NCBI RefSeq assembly: GCF_002161065.1
Contig: NZ_NFLV01000002.1
Location: 186,001-250,000, forward strand
Reading direction: 5' to 3'
DNA: 64,000 nt
DNA from: Eubacterium sp. An11
Lineage (GTDB): Bacteria; Bacillota; Clostridia; Lachnospirales; Lachnospiraceae
A program made the position numbers and the translations under genes. Shown one piece after another: positions 55,928-64,000 of this stretch; within the stretch, counting starts at the first letter, position 1; every line of letters begins with the position of its first letter. Below the pieces are notes generated by a model. The model saw nothing but the letters and a program-made list of their open reading frames with translations, was not told where the DNA came from and searched no databases.

Positions 55928-57343
55928 TTATTCTTTTCCATCCCAGCAGTAAGTACACAGACACTCTCTCGGAAGTCCGATGGACTCAATCATATCGTCC
56001 AGTCTGTGGAAACGCAGAGAGGTAAAATTCAGCTCCCTGCAGATATCATCGAGCATAGCCTGATATCTCTCAGAATCCGGATTGGCGTATTCCGCAAGAA
56101 TCTCCGGATCATTGGCCTTTTCCTCCCCTTCCCTCTTTAAGATCACACGGCGGGTGATCAGGTCCAGTTCTGACTTGGAGCGGGAGAAGTTCAGATACTT
56201 ACATCCGTACAGCAGCGGCGGACAGGCCGGACGGATATGCACTTCTTTCACACCGCTCTCATAAAGAAATTCTGTGGTTTCGCCCAGCTGCGTTCCCCTC
56301 ACAATGGAATCGTCAATGAGCAGAAGTTTCTTTCCCTTGATCAGCGGATGCACCGGAATCAGCTTCATTTTGGCAATGAGATTCCTCTTGGTCTGATTCT
56401 GCGGCATAAAAGAACGCGGCCAGGTTGGAGTATATTTGATGAACGGCCGGGCAAACGGGATCCCCGACTCATTGGCATAACCCACCGCGTGGGCGATACC
56501 GGAATCCGGCACACCGGCCACATAATCGGTCTGCACATCATCTCTTTTCGCCAGCAGCTCACCGCAGCGATACCGCATGGTCTCCACATTGACGCCCTCG
56601 TAAGTGGCATTCGGGTATCCATAATATACCCAGAGGAAGGAACAGATCTTCATCTTATCACCGGCAGGCACCGCTGTCTTCACGCTGTCCGGGCGGACAA
56701 AGACCACCTCTCCCGGTCCAAGCTCCTTACAGGTCTTATATCCCAGATTGGCGTAGGCGAAATCTTCAAAGGAAATACAGTGACCGTTCTCTTTCTCACC
56801 GATAAAAAGAGGGGTTCTTCCCAGAAGATCTCTGGCCGCAAAAATGCCATGTTCTGTCATGACCAGCATACTCATGGAACCGTCAATGGATTCCTGAGCG
56901 TGGCGGATTCCCTCGGAAATACTCTGCTTTTCATTAATCAGCGAGGCCACCAGCTCTGTGGGATTCACACCTCCGCCGCTCATCTCCAGAAAATGTGCGC
57001 GCCCGTTGTCAAAGGCTTTCTGTACCAGTTCTTCCTGATTGTTGATCTTCCCCACCGTGGTGATGGCAAAACTGCCCAGATGGGATTGTACCAAAAGCGG
57101 CTGCGGCTCATTATCAGAAATGCAGCCGATGCCCAGATAACCGGACAGCTCATCCACATCTCTCTCAAACTTTGTCCGAAACGGAGAATTCTCGATATTG
57201 TGGATGGAACGGTCAAACCCCTTCTCTTTGCTGTACACAGCCATTCCGCCCCTGCGGGTTCCCAGGTGAGAATGATAATCAATACCGAAAAACAGGTCAA
57301 ATACACAGTTCTCTTTTGATGCTACTCCAAAAATTCCGCCCAT
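55928..57343 (-). CDS. PurF-like protein lacking the glutaminase nucleophile
   Basis: A 471-residue paralogue of amidophosphoribosyltransferase. PurF is an Ntn-hydrolase whose Cys1 starts glutamine hydrolysis; here the sequence begins MGGIFG where MCGIFG-type is needed, and AAGGAG fixes this start. The oxyanion-hole motif (NG-x-L-x-N in PurF) reads VGKIN, so Asn is also lost. HLGTRRGG is kept. The PRPP-binding LLLIDDSIVRGTQ and four Fe-S-type cysteines (in KICSF, LLYGCKY, and CLCTYC at the end) remain. It may use free ammonia, or be regulatory. It ends the liv gene run. Confidence 0.85.
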   Translation of the reverse strand: MGGIFGVASKENCVFDLFFGIDYHSHLGTRRGGMAVYSKEKGFDRSIHNIENSPFRTKFERDVDELSGYLGIGCISDNEPQPLLVQSHLGSFAITTVGKINNQEELVQKAFDNGRAHFLEMSGGGVNPTELVASLINEKQSISEGIRHAQESIDGSMSMLVMTEHGIFAARDLLGRTPLFIGEKENGHCISFEDFAYANLGYKTCKELGPGEVVFVRPDSVKTAVPAGDKMKICSFLWVYYGYPNATYEGVNVETMRYRCGELLAKRDDVQTDYVAGVPDSGIAHAVGYANESGIPFARPFIKYTPTWPRSFMPQNQTKRNLIAKMKLIPVHPLIKGKKLLLIDDSIVRGTQLGETTEFLYESGVKEVHIRPACPPLLYGCKYLNFSRSKSELDLITRRVILKREGEEKANDPEILAEYANPDSERYQAMLDDICRELNFTSLRFHRLDDMIESIGLPRECLCTYCWDGKE

Positions 57344-57418
57344 ATTACGCTCCTTTACCGTAAAAAATGAAACTTAATTCTATAAAATTGATTGCCGCAT
57401 GATGATATCCGCGGCGCT

Positions 57419-58039
57419 TTACTGTTTGCAGATGTCAATATAATCTTTTACCACCTTGACCAGCTTCTCATAACTGGTGCTGGAAGTATTCAGACAAAAA
57501 TCATAGTTCCGCGCATCATTCCAGTCTCTTCCCGTGTGATATTTATAGTAATCAGAACGATATTTGTCTCTCTTTTCAATTTTTTTGATAATGTCTTTTT
57601 CTGTACCGCCGTTCTGCGCCATGGTCCGTTTGATACAGTCTTCTCTGGACGCATAGAAAAACAGCTTGATCACATTCGGCTCGTCCTTCAAAATGAAGTC
57701 CGCACAGCGTCCGATGATGATACAGGACTCTGTCTTTGCCAGTTCCTTGATACACTTTGCCTGATAATTGAACAGGTTGTCGTCGGAAGTGTAGTCGTCG
57801 CTGTCCGGCGGCAGCACTTCTCCCTTGTAAATGTTCCTGCTGATACGGAATAAAGGCATGGTCTTTATTTTCTCGTCCACTTTTCCAAACAGCGCCTCAT
57901 TGATGCCGCTCTGCTCGGACGCCATACGGAGAAGCTCTCTGTCATAGCAGTGAATTCCCAGCTCCTCTGCCAGAAGCTTTCCGAGGGTTCTTCCGCCGCT
58001 TCCATAGCTTCTCGCAATTGTAATTACCGTATGTTCCAT
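57419..58039 (-). CDS. Cytidylate-kinase-like family protein
   Basis: A 206-residue P-loop kinase of the Cytidylate_kin2 group (VITIARSYGSGGRTLGKLLA, CIIIGRCADFIL). It differs from housekeeping Cmk, and its substrate is not known. It lies eight bases after livF and 75 before the PurF-like gene, so the three probably share one transcript. Confidence 0.85.
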   Translation of the reverse strand: MEHTVITIARSYGSGGRTLGKLLAEELGIHCYDRELLRMASEQSGINEALFGKVDEKIKTMPLFRISRNIYKGEVLPPDSDDYTSDDNLFNYQAKCIKELAKTESCIIIGRCADFILKDEPNVIKLFFYASREDCIKRTMAQNGGTEKDIIKKIEKRDKYRSDYYKYHTGRDWNDARNYDFCLNTSSTSYEKLVKVVKDYIDICKQ

Positions 58040-58047
58040 ACAATCAC

Positions 58048-58758
58048 CTACTCTCCCAGATATGCTTTCTTAATGGATTCATTATTCATCAGTTCCTTCG
58101 CGTCCCCGCTGAGCACAATATTTCCTGTTTCCAGAACGTAAGCTCTGTCAGCAATGGACAACGCTTTTTTGGCGTTCTGTTCCACCAGAAGCACAGTGGT
58201 TCCCGCTGCGGATATATCCTGAATGATCTTAAATATTTCTTCCACAAAAATCGGAGAAAGTCCCATGGAAGGCTCATCCATGAGGATGATTCTCGGTTTG
58301 GACATAAGCGCCCGTCCCATGGCGAGCATCTGCTGTTCTCCGCCGCTTAACGTTCCCGCGGACTGATTCTTTCTCTCTTCCAGTCTCGGAAAGCTTTCAT
58401 ATACCTTTTTCAGCGTCTGCGCGATCTCGCTCTTATCTTTCCGCGTATATGCGCCTAATTTCAGATTCTCAAGAACAGTGAGGTCAGCAAACACCCGGCG
58501 TCCTTCCGGCACGTGGGCCATTCCCATGGACACGATTTTATGTCCCGGTACTCTGGTAATGTCTTTTCCCTCAAAGATGATCTGTCCTTTTTTTGCCTGA
58601 AGCATACCGGTAATTGTCTGCAGAGTAGTGGTCTTTCCCGCTCCGTTGGCACCGATCAGCGCGATGACCTCTCCCTGATTGACTTCAAAGGAAATTCCCT
58701 TGATAGCCTGGATCACACCATAATATACTTCCAGGTCCTTTATTTCAAGCATAGCCAT
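58048..58758 (-). CDS. livF: Branched-chain amino acid ABC transporter, ATP-binding protein LivF
   Basis: A 236-residue ABC ATPase. Walker A GANGAGKTT is near residue 35-43, the signature LSGGEQQ follows, and Walker B is ILMDEPSMGL. With LivG it energises uptake of leucine, isoleucine and valine. Confidence 0.93.
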   Translation of the reverse strand: MAMLEIKDLEVYYGVIQAIKGISFEVNQGEVIALIGANGAGKTTTLQTITGMLQAKKGQIIFEGKDITRVPGHKIVSMGMAHVPEGRRVFADLTVLENLKLGAYTRKDKSEIAQTLKKVYESFPRLEERKNQSAGTLSGGEQQMLAMGRALMSKPRIILMDEPSMGLSPIFVEEIFKIIQDISAAGTTVLLVEQNAKKALSIADRAYVLETGNIVLSGDAKELMNNESIKKAYLGE

Positions 58759-58772
58759 ACAGTCATTTCCTC

Positions 58773-59537
58773 CTATTCTCCCAGATATGCCTTGATGACT
58801 TCCGGATTGTTCAGTACGTCACTGGTCTTTCCCTGAGCCAGAACTTGACCAAAGTTCAGGACCGTCAGCTCCTCGCAGATACCAGATACAAGCTTCATGT
58901 CATGCTCAATGAGCAGGATGGTCATGTCAAACTTATCCCGGACAAAACGAATCATATCCATCAGTTCCTGCGTCTCATTTGGATTCATGCCGGCCGCCGG
59001 CTCGTCCAGAAGCAGAAGCTTCGGTTCTGTGGCAAGGGCACGGGCAATCTCCAGCTTTCTCTGATCGCCATAAGGAAGGTTGGACGCCAGATAATCCGCC
59101 TTGTCATCCATCTCAAAGACTCTGAGAAGTTCCATGGCTTTCTCGTTCATGGCTTTCTCCATCTTCCGGTATTTTGGAAGACGCAGAATTCCGGTCAGCG
59201 TGGAATATTTATAATGATTGGCAAGACCGATCTTTACGTTATCAAGGACAGTCTGCGCGTGGAACAGCCGAATGTTCTGGAACGTTCTCGCCACGCCTGC
59301 TTTGTTGATCTCAATGGTACTTTTGCCGATGAGATCCTGTCCGTCCAGACGGATAAGACCGTCATCCGGTTTGTAAACACCGGTGAGCATATTAAACACT
59401 GTGGTCTTTCCGGCTCCGTTCGGGCCGATCAGCCCGTACAGCTGGCCTTTCTCGATATTGACTTCAAAATTATCTACTGCCCTGAGGCCTCCGAAGGAGA
59501 TACCCAGGTTTTTTACTTCAAGCATTGCCATGATCAT
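58773..59537 (-). CDS. livG: Branched-chain amino acid ABC transporter, ATP-binding protein LivG
   Basis: A 254-residue ABC ATPase with Walker A GPNGAGKTT, a degenerate signature region (LPYGDQRKLEIARAL), and Walker B LLLDEPAAGMN. Its ATG overlaps the livM stop by four bases and is preceded by AAGGGGG. Confidence 0.93.
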   Translation of the reverse strand: MIMAMLEVKNLGISFGGLRAVDNFEVNIEKGQLYGLIGPNGAGKTTVFNMLTGVYKPDDGLIRLDGQDLIGKSTIEINKAGVARTFQNIRLFHAQTVLDNVKIGLANHYKYSTLTGILRLPKYRKMEKAMNEKAMELLRVFEMDDKADYLASNLPYGDQRKLEIARALATEPKLLLLDEPAAGMNPNETQELMDMIRFVRDKFDMTILLIEHDMKLVSGICEELTVLNFGQVLAQGKTSDVLNNPEVIKAYLGE

Positions 59538-60613
59538 TGTACCCCCTTCACGTCTTTATGGAAGAGCTTTTTCACAGAAAATCTCTGTCTCCACTCAATG
59601 GCTTTCGGCGCCCAGTTAAACAGCATCATCGCAATAAGCACGATGGCGTAAATGAGCATTCGGTAATCGGCCAGTCCCCGGAGCACTTCCGGAAGCATGG
59701 TAAGGATCACCGCTGCAATGATGGAGCCGCGGAAACTTCCGATACCTCCCAGTACCACAAAGACAAGGATCATAATGGACATGTTATATCCAAAGTTAGC
59801 CGGAAGAGCTGTCAGCGTGGACAGGTTGTGGGCGTAGAGAACGCCGCCCGCTCCGGCGATGGCCGCAGAAATACTGAATGCCATCAATTTATATTTTGTA
59901 ATGTTGATTCCCACGGATTCCGCCGCGATACGGTTGTCTCTGATTGCCATGACGGCACGGCCGCTGCGGGAATTTACCAGGTTAAATACCACAAAAAGAC
60001 ATACCAGCAGAATAACAACACCAATGAGGAAGGTAGACTGACGCGGCGTTCCCGTAATACCCATGGCGCCGTCAATGATCATATCGCCGGTGTCATCCAA
60101 TGTAAAGGATGCGTTATCGTTGATGGAAAAATGAAGACCCGCGCTGTCTTTTCCCACATACATAACGTTAATGACATTTTTAATGATCTCTCCAAAGGCC
60201 AGAGTAACAATGGCCAGATAGTCTCCCCGGAGACGGAGAACCGGAATTCCGATCAGACATCCGAAGAGAGCCGCTACCAGCGTACCAATCACCAAAGCCA
60301 GAAAGAACCGGAGATTCGGATTCATACCGGAGTCTTCCATATATTTGGTAAAGAAAGCACTGGAAAACGCGCCTACACACATAAATCCCGCATGTCCAAG
60401 ACTCAGCTCGCCCAGATATCCCACACAGAGGTTGAGTCCCACCGCAACAATGGAATACGTACACAGGGGAACTAAAAGCCCCTGCATCAGACTGGAAATC
60501 ATGCCGCCGGAAACCATAAACTGCACCACTGCGAATACGATGATCACCATGGCATAGGTAATGAAATGATTTTTTGTAGTTTTATTCATATTTTTCAAAC
60601 TGAAATTCTTCAT
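59534..60613 (-). CDS. livM: Branched-chain amino acid ABC transporter permease LivM
   Basis: A 359-residue permease with about ten membrane helices and the permease loop GRAVMAIRDNRIAAESVGIN. I chose ATG 60613 with GGAG eight bases upstream; the frame is open further to 60655. It ends in an ATGA overlap with livG. Confidence 0.92.
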   Translation of the reverse strand: MKNFSLKNMNKTTKNHFITYAMVIIVFAVVQFMVSGGMISSLMQGLLVPLCTYSIVAVGLNLCVGYLGELSLGHAGFMCVGAFSSAFFTKYMEDSGMNPNLRFFLALVIGTLVAALFGCLIGIPVLRLRGDYLAIVTLAFGEIIKNVINVMYVGKDSAGLHFSINDNASFTLDDTGDMIIDGAMGITGTPRQSTFLIGVVILLVCLFVVFNLVNSRSGRAVMAIRDNRIAAESVGINITKYKLMAFSISAAIAGAGGVLYAHNLSTLTALPANFGYNMSIMILVFVVLGGIGSFRGSIIAAVILTMLPEVLRGLADYRMLIYAIVLIAMMLFNWAPKAIEWRQRFSVKKLFHKDVKGVQ

Positions 60614-60626
60614 CTTACGTCTCCAC

Positions 60627-61508
60627 CTACACTTTCTCATGAATTGGCTTACCAAGAATTCCGGTAGGTTTGATCAAAAGCACCAGAATCAGAACTGCAA
60701 ACACAATGGCATCGGATAACTGCGAGGAAATGTACGCTCTTCCCAGGATCTCAATGACTCCCAGAAGGATTCCGCCGATAAACGCACCTGGAACGGAGCC
60801 GATTCCACCGAATACCGCCGCTGTAAAGGCCTTGATACCCGGCATGGATCCTGTATACGGAGACAAGGTCGGATATGCGGAACAAAGCAGTACACCTGCG
60901 ATGGCTGCCAGACCGGAACCGATGGCAAATGTCAGAGAGATTGTTCTGTTGACATTGACACCCATCAGCTGCGCGGCGTCTTTATCTTCAGAAACCGCCA
61001 GCATCGCCTGTCCTGCCTTTGTCTTTTTGATAAAGAGCATGAGGGCGGCAACAATAACGATACAGACAATGACTGTGACGATAGTCACGCCGGAAATCAC
61101 CAGCTTGCCCCCTGCCAGACGCAGCGGCTGCATATTGACCACGGAAGTAAAGGATTTTGTATCCGCGCCAAAAATGATCAACGCCAGATTCTGCAGGAAA
61201 TAGCTGACACCGATGGCTGTGATCAATACCGCCAGCGGGGACGCTTTTCTCAAAGGTTTATACGCAATTTTCTCAATGACAACACCAAGGACTGTACACC
61301 CCACAACTGCTGTCAGAATGCTGACGATTGGATTCATTCCCAAAGTTGTCATCATGGTAAACACGATGTAACATCCAATCATAATGACATCACCGTGAGC
61401 AAAGTTCAGCATCTTTGCGATACCGTACACCATCGTATATCCAAGAGCGATGATGGCATATACACTGCCCAGACTGATGCCATTCAATAAATAGGATATA
61501 AAACTCAT
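60627..61508 (-). CDS. livH: Branched-chain amino acid ABC transporter permease LivH
   Basis: A 293-residue permease with about eight helices. It begins SYLLNGISLGSVYAIIALGYT, and the cytoplasmic loop TKAGQAMLAVSEDKDAAQLM is typical. GAGGTGG precedes the ATG. It lies after the structured livJ-livH gap. Confidence 0.93.
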   Translation of the reverse strand: MSFISYLLNGISLGSVYAIIALGYTMVYGIAKMLNFAHGDVIMIGCYIVFTMMTTLGMNPIVSILTAVVGCTVLGVVIEKIAYKPLRKASPLAVLITAIGVSYFLQNLALIIFGADTKSFTSVVNMQPLRLAGGKLVISGVTIVTVIVCIVIVAALMLFIKKTKAGQAMLAVSEDKDAAQLMGVNVNRTISLTFAIGSGLAAIAGVLLCSAYPTLSPYTGSMPGIKAFTAAVFGGIGSVPGAFIGGILLGVIEILGRAYISSQLSDAIVFAVLILVLLIKPTGILGKPIHEKV

Positions 61509-61660
61509 CTTTCCACCTCTTTTTTCTTTCTTTCAAACTGTACTGTACAAGCTTTTCTCCTGTTATACCTGTAACCTGCTTACCATACCGGGACGCAGAA
61601 ACGCTTCTTCCCCGCAGACTCCGGTATACCGCTCTTTTGTCAGAACAATATGTCGTAAGC

Positions 61661-61720
61661 ATTCCGAAAAACATAATTGTCTCCCCGGCTTCTGCCTTTT
61701 CCAATTATATTTTTCGGAAT
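61661..61720 (-). promoter_or_regulatory. Long inverted repeat in the livJ-livH gap
   Basis: Arms of 19 bases (61661-61679 and 61702-61720) pair with a single G:T position around a 22-base centre that contains GGCAGAAGCC. It lies about 155 bases before livH. Confidence 0.65.
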
Positions 61721-61723
61721 ACC

Positions 61724-61750
61724 CATTTTGCCGAATCTGTGGGCAAAATG
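61724..61750 (-). promoter_or_regulatory. Second hairpin in the livJ-livH gap
   Basis: Perfect 9-base arms CATTTTGCC and GGCAAAATG with a 9-base loop. It lies between the livJ terminator and the long inverted repeat. Confidence 0.6.
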
Positions 61751-61763
61751 TTTCATCAATGAA

Positions 61764-61790
61764 AGAAGGGCTGCCTCACGCAGCCCTTCT
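61764..61790 (-). terminator. Terminator/attenuator of livJ
   Basis: Perfect 11-base stem AGAAGGGCTGC/GCAGCCCTTCT with loop, followed by TTCATT on the minus strand (weak T run). It lies 31 bases after the livJ stop and may lower expression of livHMGF relative to livJ. Confidence 0.75.
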
Positions 61791-61821
61791 CCGGGCTCTT
61801 ATCCTGTATGATAACCCCGTA

Positions 61822-63060
61822 TTATTCCTGAGCAGCTGTATCTGCCTCTGGTGCAGCCTCTGTATCAGCTGCGGCAGCGTTGTCAGAATCCATACTTACG
61901 TATACGCCGTTCTTGATCACAACCGCTTTCGGGGACTTGTTCACTTCACCGGTCTCAGACCATTTCAGTCCGCCCTCGTCGCCGGTCAGACCCTGTACAT
62001 CAATCTGAGTCATTGCAGTCTTCATGGCATCACAGATATCAGAAGCGCTCATATCCGGAGTCACTCCTGCCTGTTCGATGGCTGCCTTGATGGCATAGAT
62101 TGCATCATAACCGTCTGCTGCGAACTGGTTTGGAGTCTCGCCGAACTGATCTTTATACTTGGTAACAAAGCTTACTGTCGCATCATCCTGAGCATCTGCT
62201 GCGAATGGTGTCAGAAGCATAACGCCCTCTGCCAGGGATGTGTCAAAGTTCTCTACAGTCAGGATTCCGTCCATGCCGTCCACACCGAAGAATGTCGGAG
62301 CGTAACCCATGTTATTTGCCTGCTGTAAGATAATAGAAGCTTCCTGATAATAAATCGGAAGGAAAATCAGGTCTGCTCCAGCATCCTGTGCTTTCTGAAG
62401 CTGTGTCTGGAAATCTGTCTTGGAATCAGCGGTAAACGCTTCTTCTGACACGATCTGCAGTCCTCTGTTTCCTGCTTCTTTTACGAAGTTCTCTTCGATT
62501 CCTGAGGAATATGGATCGGAACTGTCATAGATAATACCGATCTTTGTTGCCAGATTGTTCTCATCGATATACTGCGCGGAAGCAGTACCCTGGTTAGGGT
62601 CAGTGAAACATACCTGGAATACATTGGTCTTTCCATCGATAACATCAGTGGAAGATGCAGATGGGGTAATCTGGAACATATTGTCAGATGCCGTCATATC
62701 TGCCACTGCGATACATGGTGCTGTTGTAACTGTTCCGTAAAGGATCTGCATACCCCAGTCCTTTAAGGTATTATACGCATTGACCGACTTCTCAGCATCA
62801 TTCTGATCATCTTCAAACCGATACTCAATCTGAGCGCCGTTGATTCCGCCAGCTTCATTGATCTCATCAATGGCAATCTGGGCACCGTTCTTTGCCGCAT
62901 TACCATAAATCGCTGCAGCACCTGTTGTCGGTCCAATTCCACCGATGTAGAAGGCGTTGGCATCTTTGCTTCCTTCTGAACTTCCGGAACCGCCACTGCA
63001 GCCTGCAAGACATCCCACCGTCATGGCAAGAACAAGAGCTGCTGTCACTAACTTTTTCAT
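61822..63060 (-). CDS. livJ: Branched-chain amino acid binding lipoprotein LivJ
   Basis: A 412-residue substrate-binding lipoprotein (lipobox LAGC, Cys21), Peripla_BP_6 fold: YIGGIGPTTGAAAIYGNAAK, AINGAQIEYRFEDDQ region, and TPSASSTDVI for the amino-acid carboxyl. The tail is Ala/Glu/Asp rich. It is the first gene of the liv transcript, behind a promoter and a leader hairpin. Confidence 0.93.
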   Translation of the reverse strand: MKKLVTAALVLAMTVGCLAGCSGGSGSSEGSKDANAFYIGGIGPTTGAAAIYGNAAKNGAQIAIDEINEAGGINGAQIEYRFEDDQNDAEKSVNAYNTLKDWGMQILYGTVTTAPCIAVADMTASDNMFQITPSASSTDVIDGKTNVFQVCFTDPNQGTASAQYIDENNLATKIGIIYDSSDPYSSGIEENFVKEAGNRGLQIVSEEAFTADSKTDFQTQLQKAQDAGADLIFLPIYYQEASIILQQANNMGYAPTFFGVDGMDGILTVENFDTSLAEGVMLLTPFAADAQDDATVSFVTKYKDQFGETPNQFAADGYDAIYAIKAAIEQAGVTPDMSASDICDAMKTAMTQIDVQGLTGDEGGLKWSETGEVNKSPKAVVIKNGVYVSMDSDNAAAADTEAAPEADTAAQE

Positions 63061-63102
63061 CTTACTTCTTCCTCCTTCAAGAATGATTAATTAATAATGA
63101 AA

Positions 63103-63138
63103 AAAGGCATCCTTCAGTCATCCCATAAGAACGCCTTT
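63103..63138 (-). promoter_or_regulatory. Leader hairpin/attenuator of livJ
   Basis: Arms AAAGGC and GCCTTT with a long partly paired loop, followed by six T on the minus strand. It lies about 45 bases downstream of the promoter start and 40 bases before livJ. It may be a leader attenuator or the terminator of the exonuclease gene. Confidence 0.5.
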
Positions 63139-63151
63139 CTTCTTCTTTACG

Positions 63152-63180
63152 ATTCTACTACATTCTTTTTGCAAAAGCAA
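63152..63180 (-). promoter_or_regulatory. Promoter of livJ
   Basis: Minus-strand TTGCTT (63175-63180) and TAGAAT (63152-63157) at 17-base spacing. No CodY box (AATTTTC-GAAAATT type) is visible. Confidence 0.55.
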
Positions 63181-63252
63181 CAATTTTTCATCCCTAAATT
63201 GTCCTTTTTGAACGACATTTTTGAATAAATAAAAATAATTTCCTTCAAAAAA

Positions 63253-64000
63253 TCATTTCAGCTTTGGACAATCCTGGCTTTCCATGCCGAGAATACTGCG
63301 GACATCGTCGCAGAGCGCCAGGATTTCCGGCGGAATCGTTCCGTCATCCTTCCGGCAGCATTTCTTCAGAGCATCGATATACTGCATGGAAATCTCTTTC
63401 AGTTTTCTTTCCGGAGCATCCCCGCTCTCCTCCGGACGAACGTCGTCCGGGCTGTCATCACAGCCATCTTTCCGGCGGTTTTCCATCCGGCTGTCACCGG
63501 TTATCCATACCGGCGGTTTTTTAAATCTCTTATACTGATGATAAATGTCCCTGTTATGGATATAGGTCTCCAGATCAGAGGCCCGTTCTTTATCGTATTT
63601 CTCCTGAAGACAGCACCGGGTGATGCGGTACAGGTCCTTTGCGTCTTCCAGAGCGTTATGGGCGGTGCGATGCTCCATTCCGCAGATGTATTTCATATCG
63701 GAAAGACTTAATGTAATCCCTTTTCCGTAAATCCGCCTTGTGAGACGTTTGGTGATATCCTGCAGCAATCCTGCAATTTTCCGAAATCTTCTGGCCACAA
63801 ACTTATGGTTCTTCTCAATATCATGGCGCAAAGTATGCGCATCATTTCCCCAGGTAAATATTTCCTTCACCGGGTACTCCTGCAGCAGCAGGTACAATTC
63901 CTGAAAGACCGCCTCATAGGAAGGCGCCCCATCGATCTCCTCCTGTGTCAGTCCTGTCAGTTCTTTGCAGTAACCGGTCAGCTTCGTATTATACAGCGGA
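63253..64000 (-). CDS. DEDDh-type 3'-5' exonuclease, 5' end beyond window
   Basis: The frame stays open to the window edge (reverse reading from base 63999), so the start and the DEDDh motif I lie outside. Visible: a KELTGLTQEEIDGAPSYEAV segment like RNase T/DnaQ relatives, FTWGNDAHTLRHDIEKN around motif II, and HRTAHNALEDAKDLYRI, the ExoIII-type HxxxxD motif with catalytic His and Asp. After about visible residue 155 a charged, Asp/Glu/Arg-rich linker leads to a C-terminal helix of unknown role (KLKEISMQYIDALKKCC). Likely a single-strand DNA or RNA exonuclease. Confidence 0.85.
   Translation of the reverse strand, partial: PLYNTKLTGYCKELTGLTQEEIDGAPSYEAVFQELYLLLQEYPVKEIFTWGNDAHTLRHDIEKNHKFVARRFRKIAGLLQDITKRLTRRIYGKGITLSLSDMKYICGMEHRTAHNALEDAKDLYRITRCCLQEKYDKERASDLETYIHNRDIYHQYKRFKKPPVWITGDSRMENRRKDGCDDSPDDVRPEESGDAPERKLKEISMQYIDALKKCCRKDDGTIPPEILALCDDVRSILGMESQDCPKLK

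Noticed and set aside
56237-60475. Plus-strand frames of 360 and 312 codons opposite the PurF-like and liv genes
   Set aside because: Antisense to strongly supported genes; no family features or ribosome binding sites.

Overview
The window looks like chromosomal DNA of an anaerobic, low-to-mid GC Clostridia, most likely family Lachnospiraceae. This rests on the gene families and their order: RNase Y, RecA/RecX, AddAB, a MEP-pathway isoprenoid block, a short-chain split CHR transporter, M56 peptidase, DUF3343/YedF/YqeB/YqeC selenium genes and a SpoIIM-like protein. No marker fixes the genus. Most genes lie on the minus strand.

Layout. 1-1.3 kb: 3' part of a D-Ala-D-Ala carboxypeptidase. 1.3-4 kb: a small AT-rich accessory patch with a frameshifted Uma2 nuclease, a DUF4160 pair, an XRE-like regulator lacking a normal start, a broken micro-ORF, a deleted group II intron and a secreted protein. 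4.1-13.3 kb: a selenium-dependent molybdenum hydroxylase locus (selD, yedF, yqeB, DUF3343; divergent yqeC; three-subunit xanthine-dehydrogenase-type enzyme, MocA-like cytidylyltransferase, and xpt). 13.4-24.2 kb: SpoIIM-like protein, rny, recX-recA behind an SOS-type promoter, queF, a MIF-like protein, folA-thyA, hslO, a methyltransferase and cardiolipin synthase. 24.3-38.2 kb: addAB, then ispG-rseP-dxr-cdsA-uppS-frr-pyrH, the isoprenoid/envelope/ribosome-recycling block. 38.3-43 kb: a trigger-factor-like lipoprotein, a Sel1 protein, a phosphopantetheinyl transferase, thioredoxin, and an M56 peptidase with a tiny secreted protein. 43.6-49.6 kb: ssrA, LysR plus two CHR subunits, smpB, rnr and secG, i.e. 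the trans-translation/RNA quality-control group. 49.8-55.8 kb: an orphan BMP lipoprotein, eno behind a long hairpin, an SPG-repeat secreted protein with a divergent LysR, and a TetR next to a glycerol facilitator. 55.9-63.1 kb: livJHMGF branched-chain amino acid uptake, continuing into a cytidylate-kinase-like protein and a PurF paralogue that has lost its glutaminase nucleophile. 63.25 kb to the end: a partial DEDDh exonuclease.

The strongest points for follow-up are the selenium/molybdenum/purine locus with its structured leader, the PurF paralogue without Cys1, the 22-bp hairpin that contains the enolase Shine-Dalgarno sequence, the M56 peptidase plus micro-protein without BlaI, the three-repeat SPG protein, and several palindromic non-coding elements. 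I saw no CRISPR array, tRNA or rRNA gene. No intact mobile element is present.
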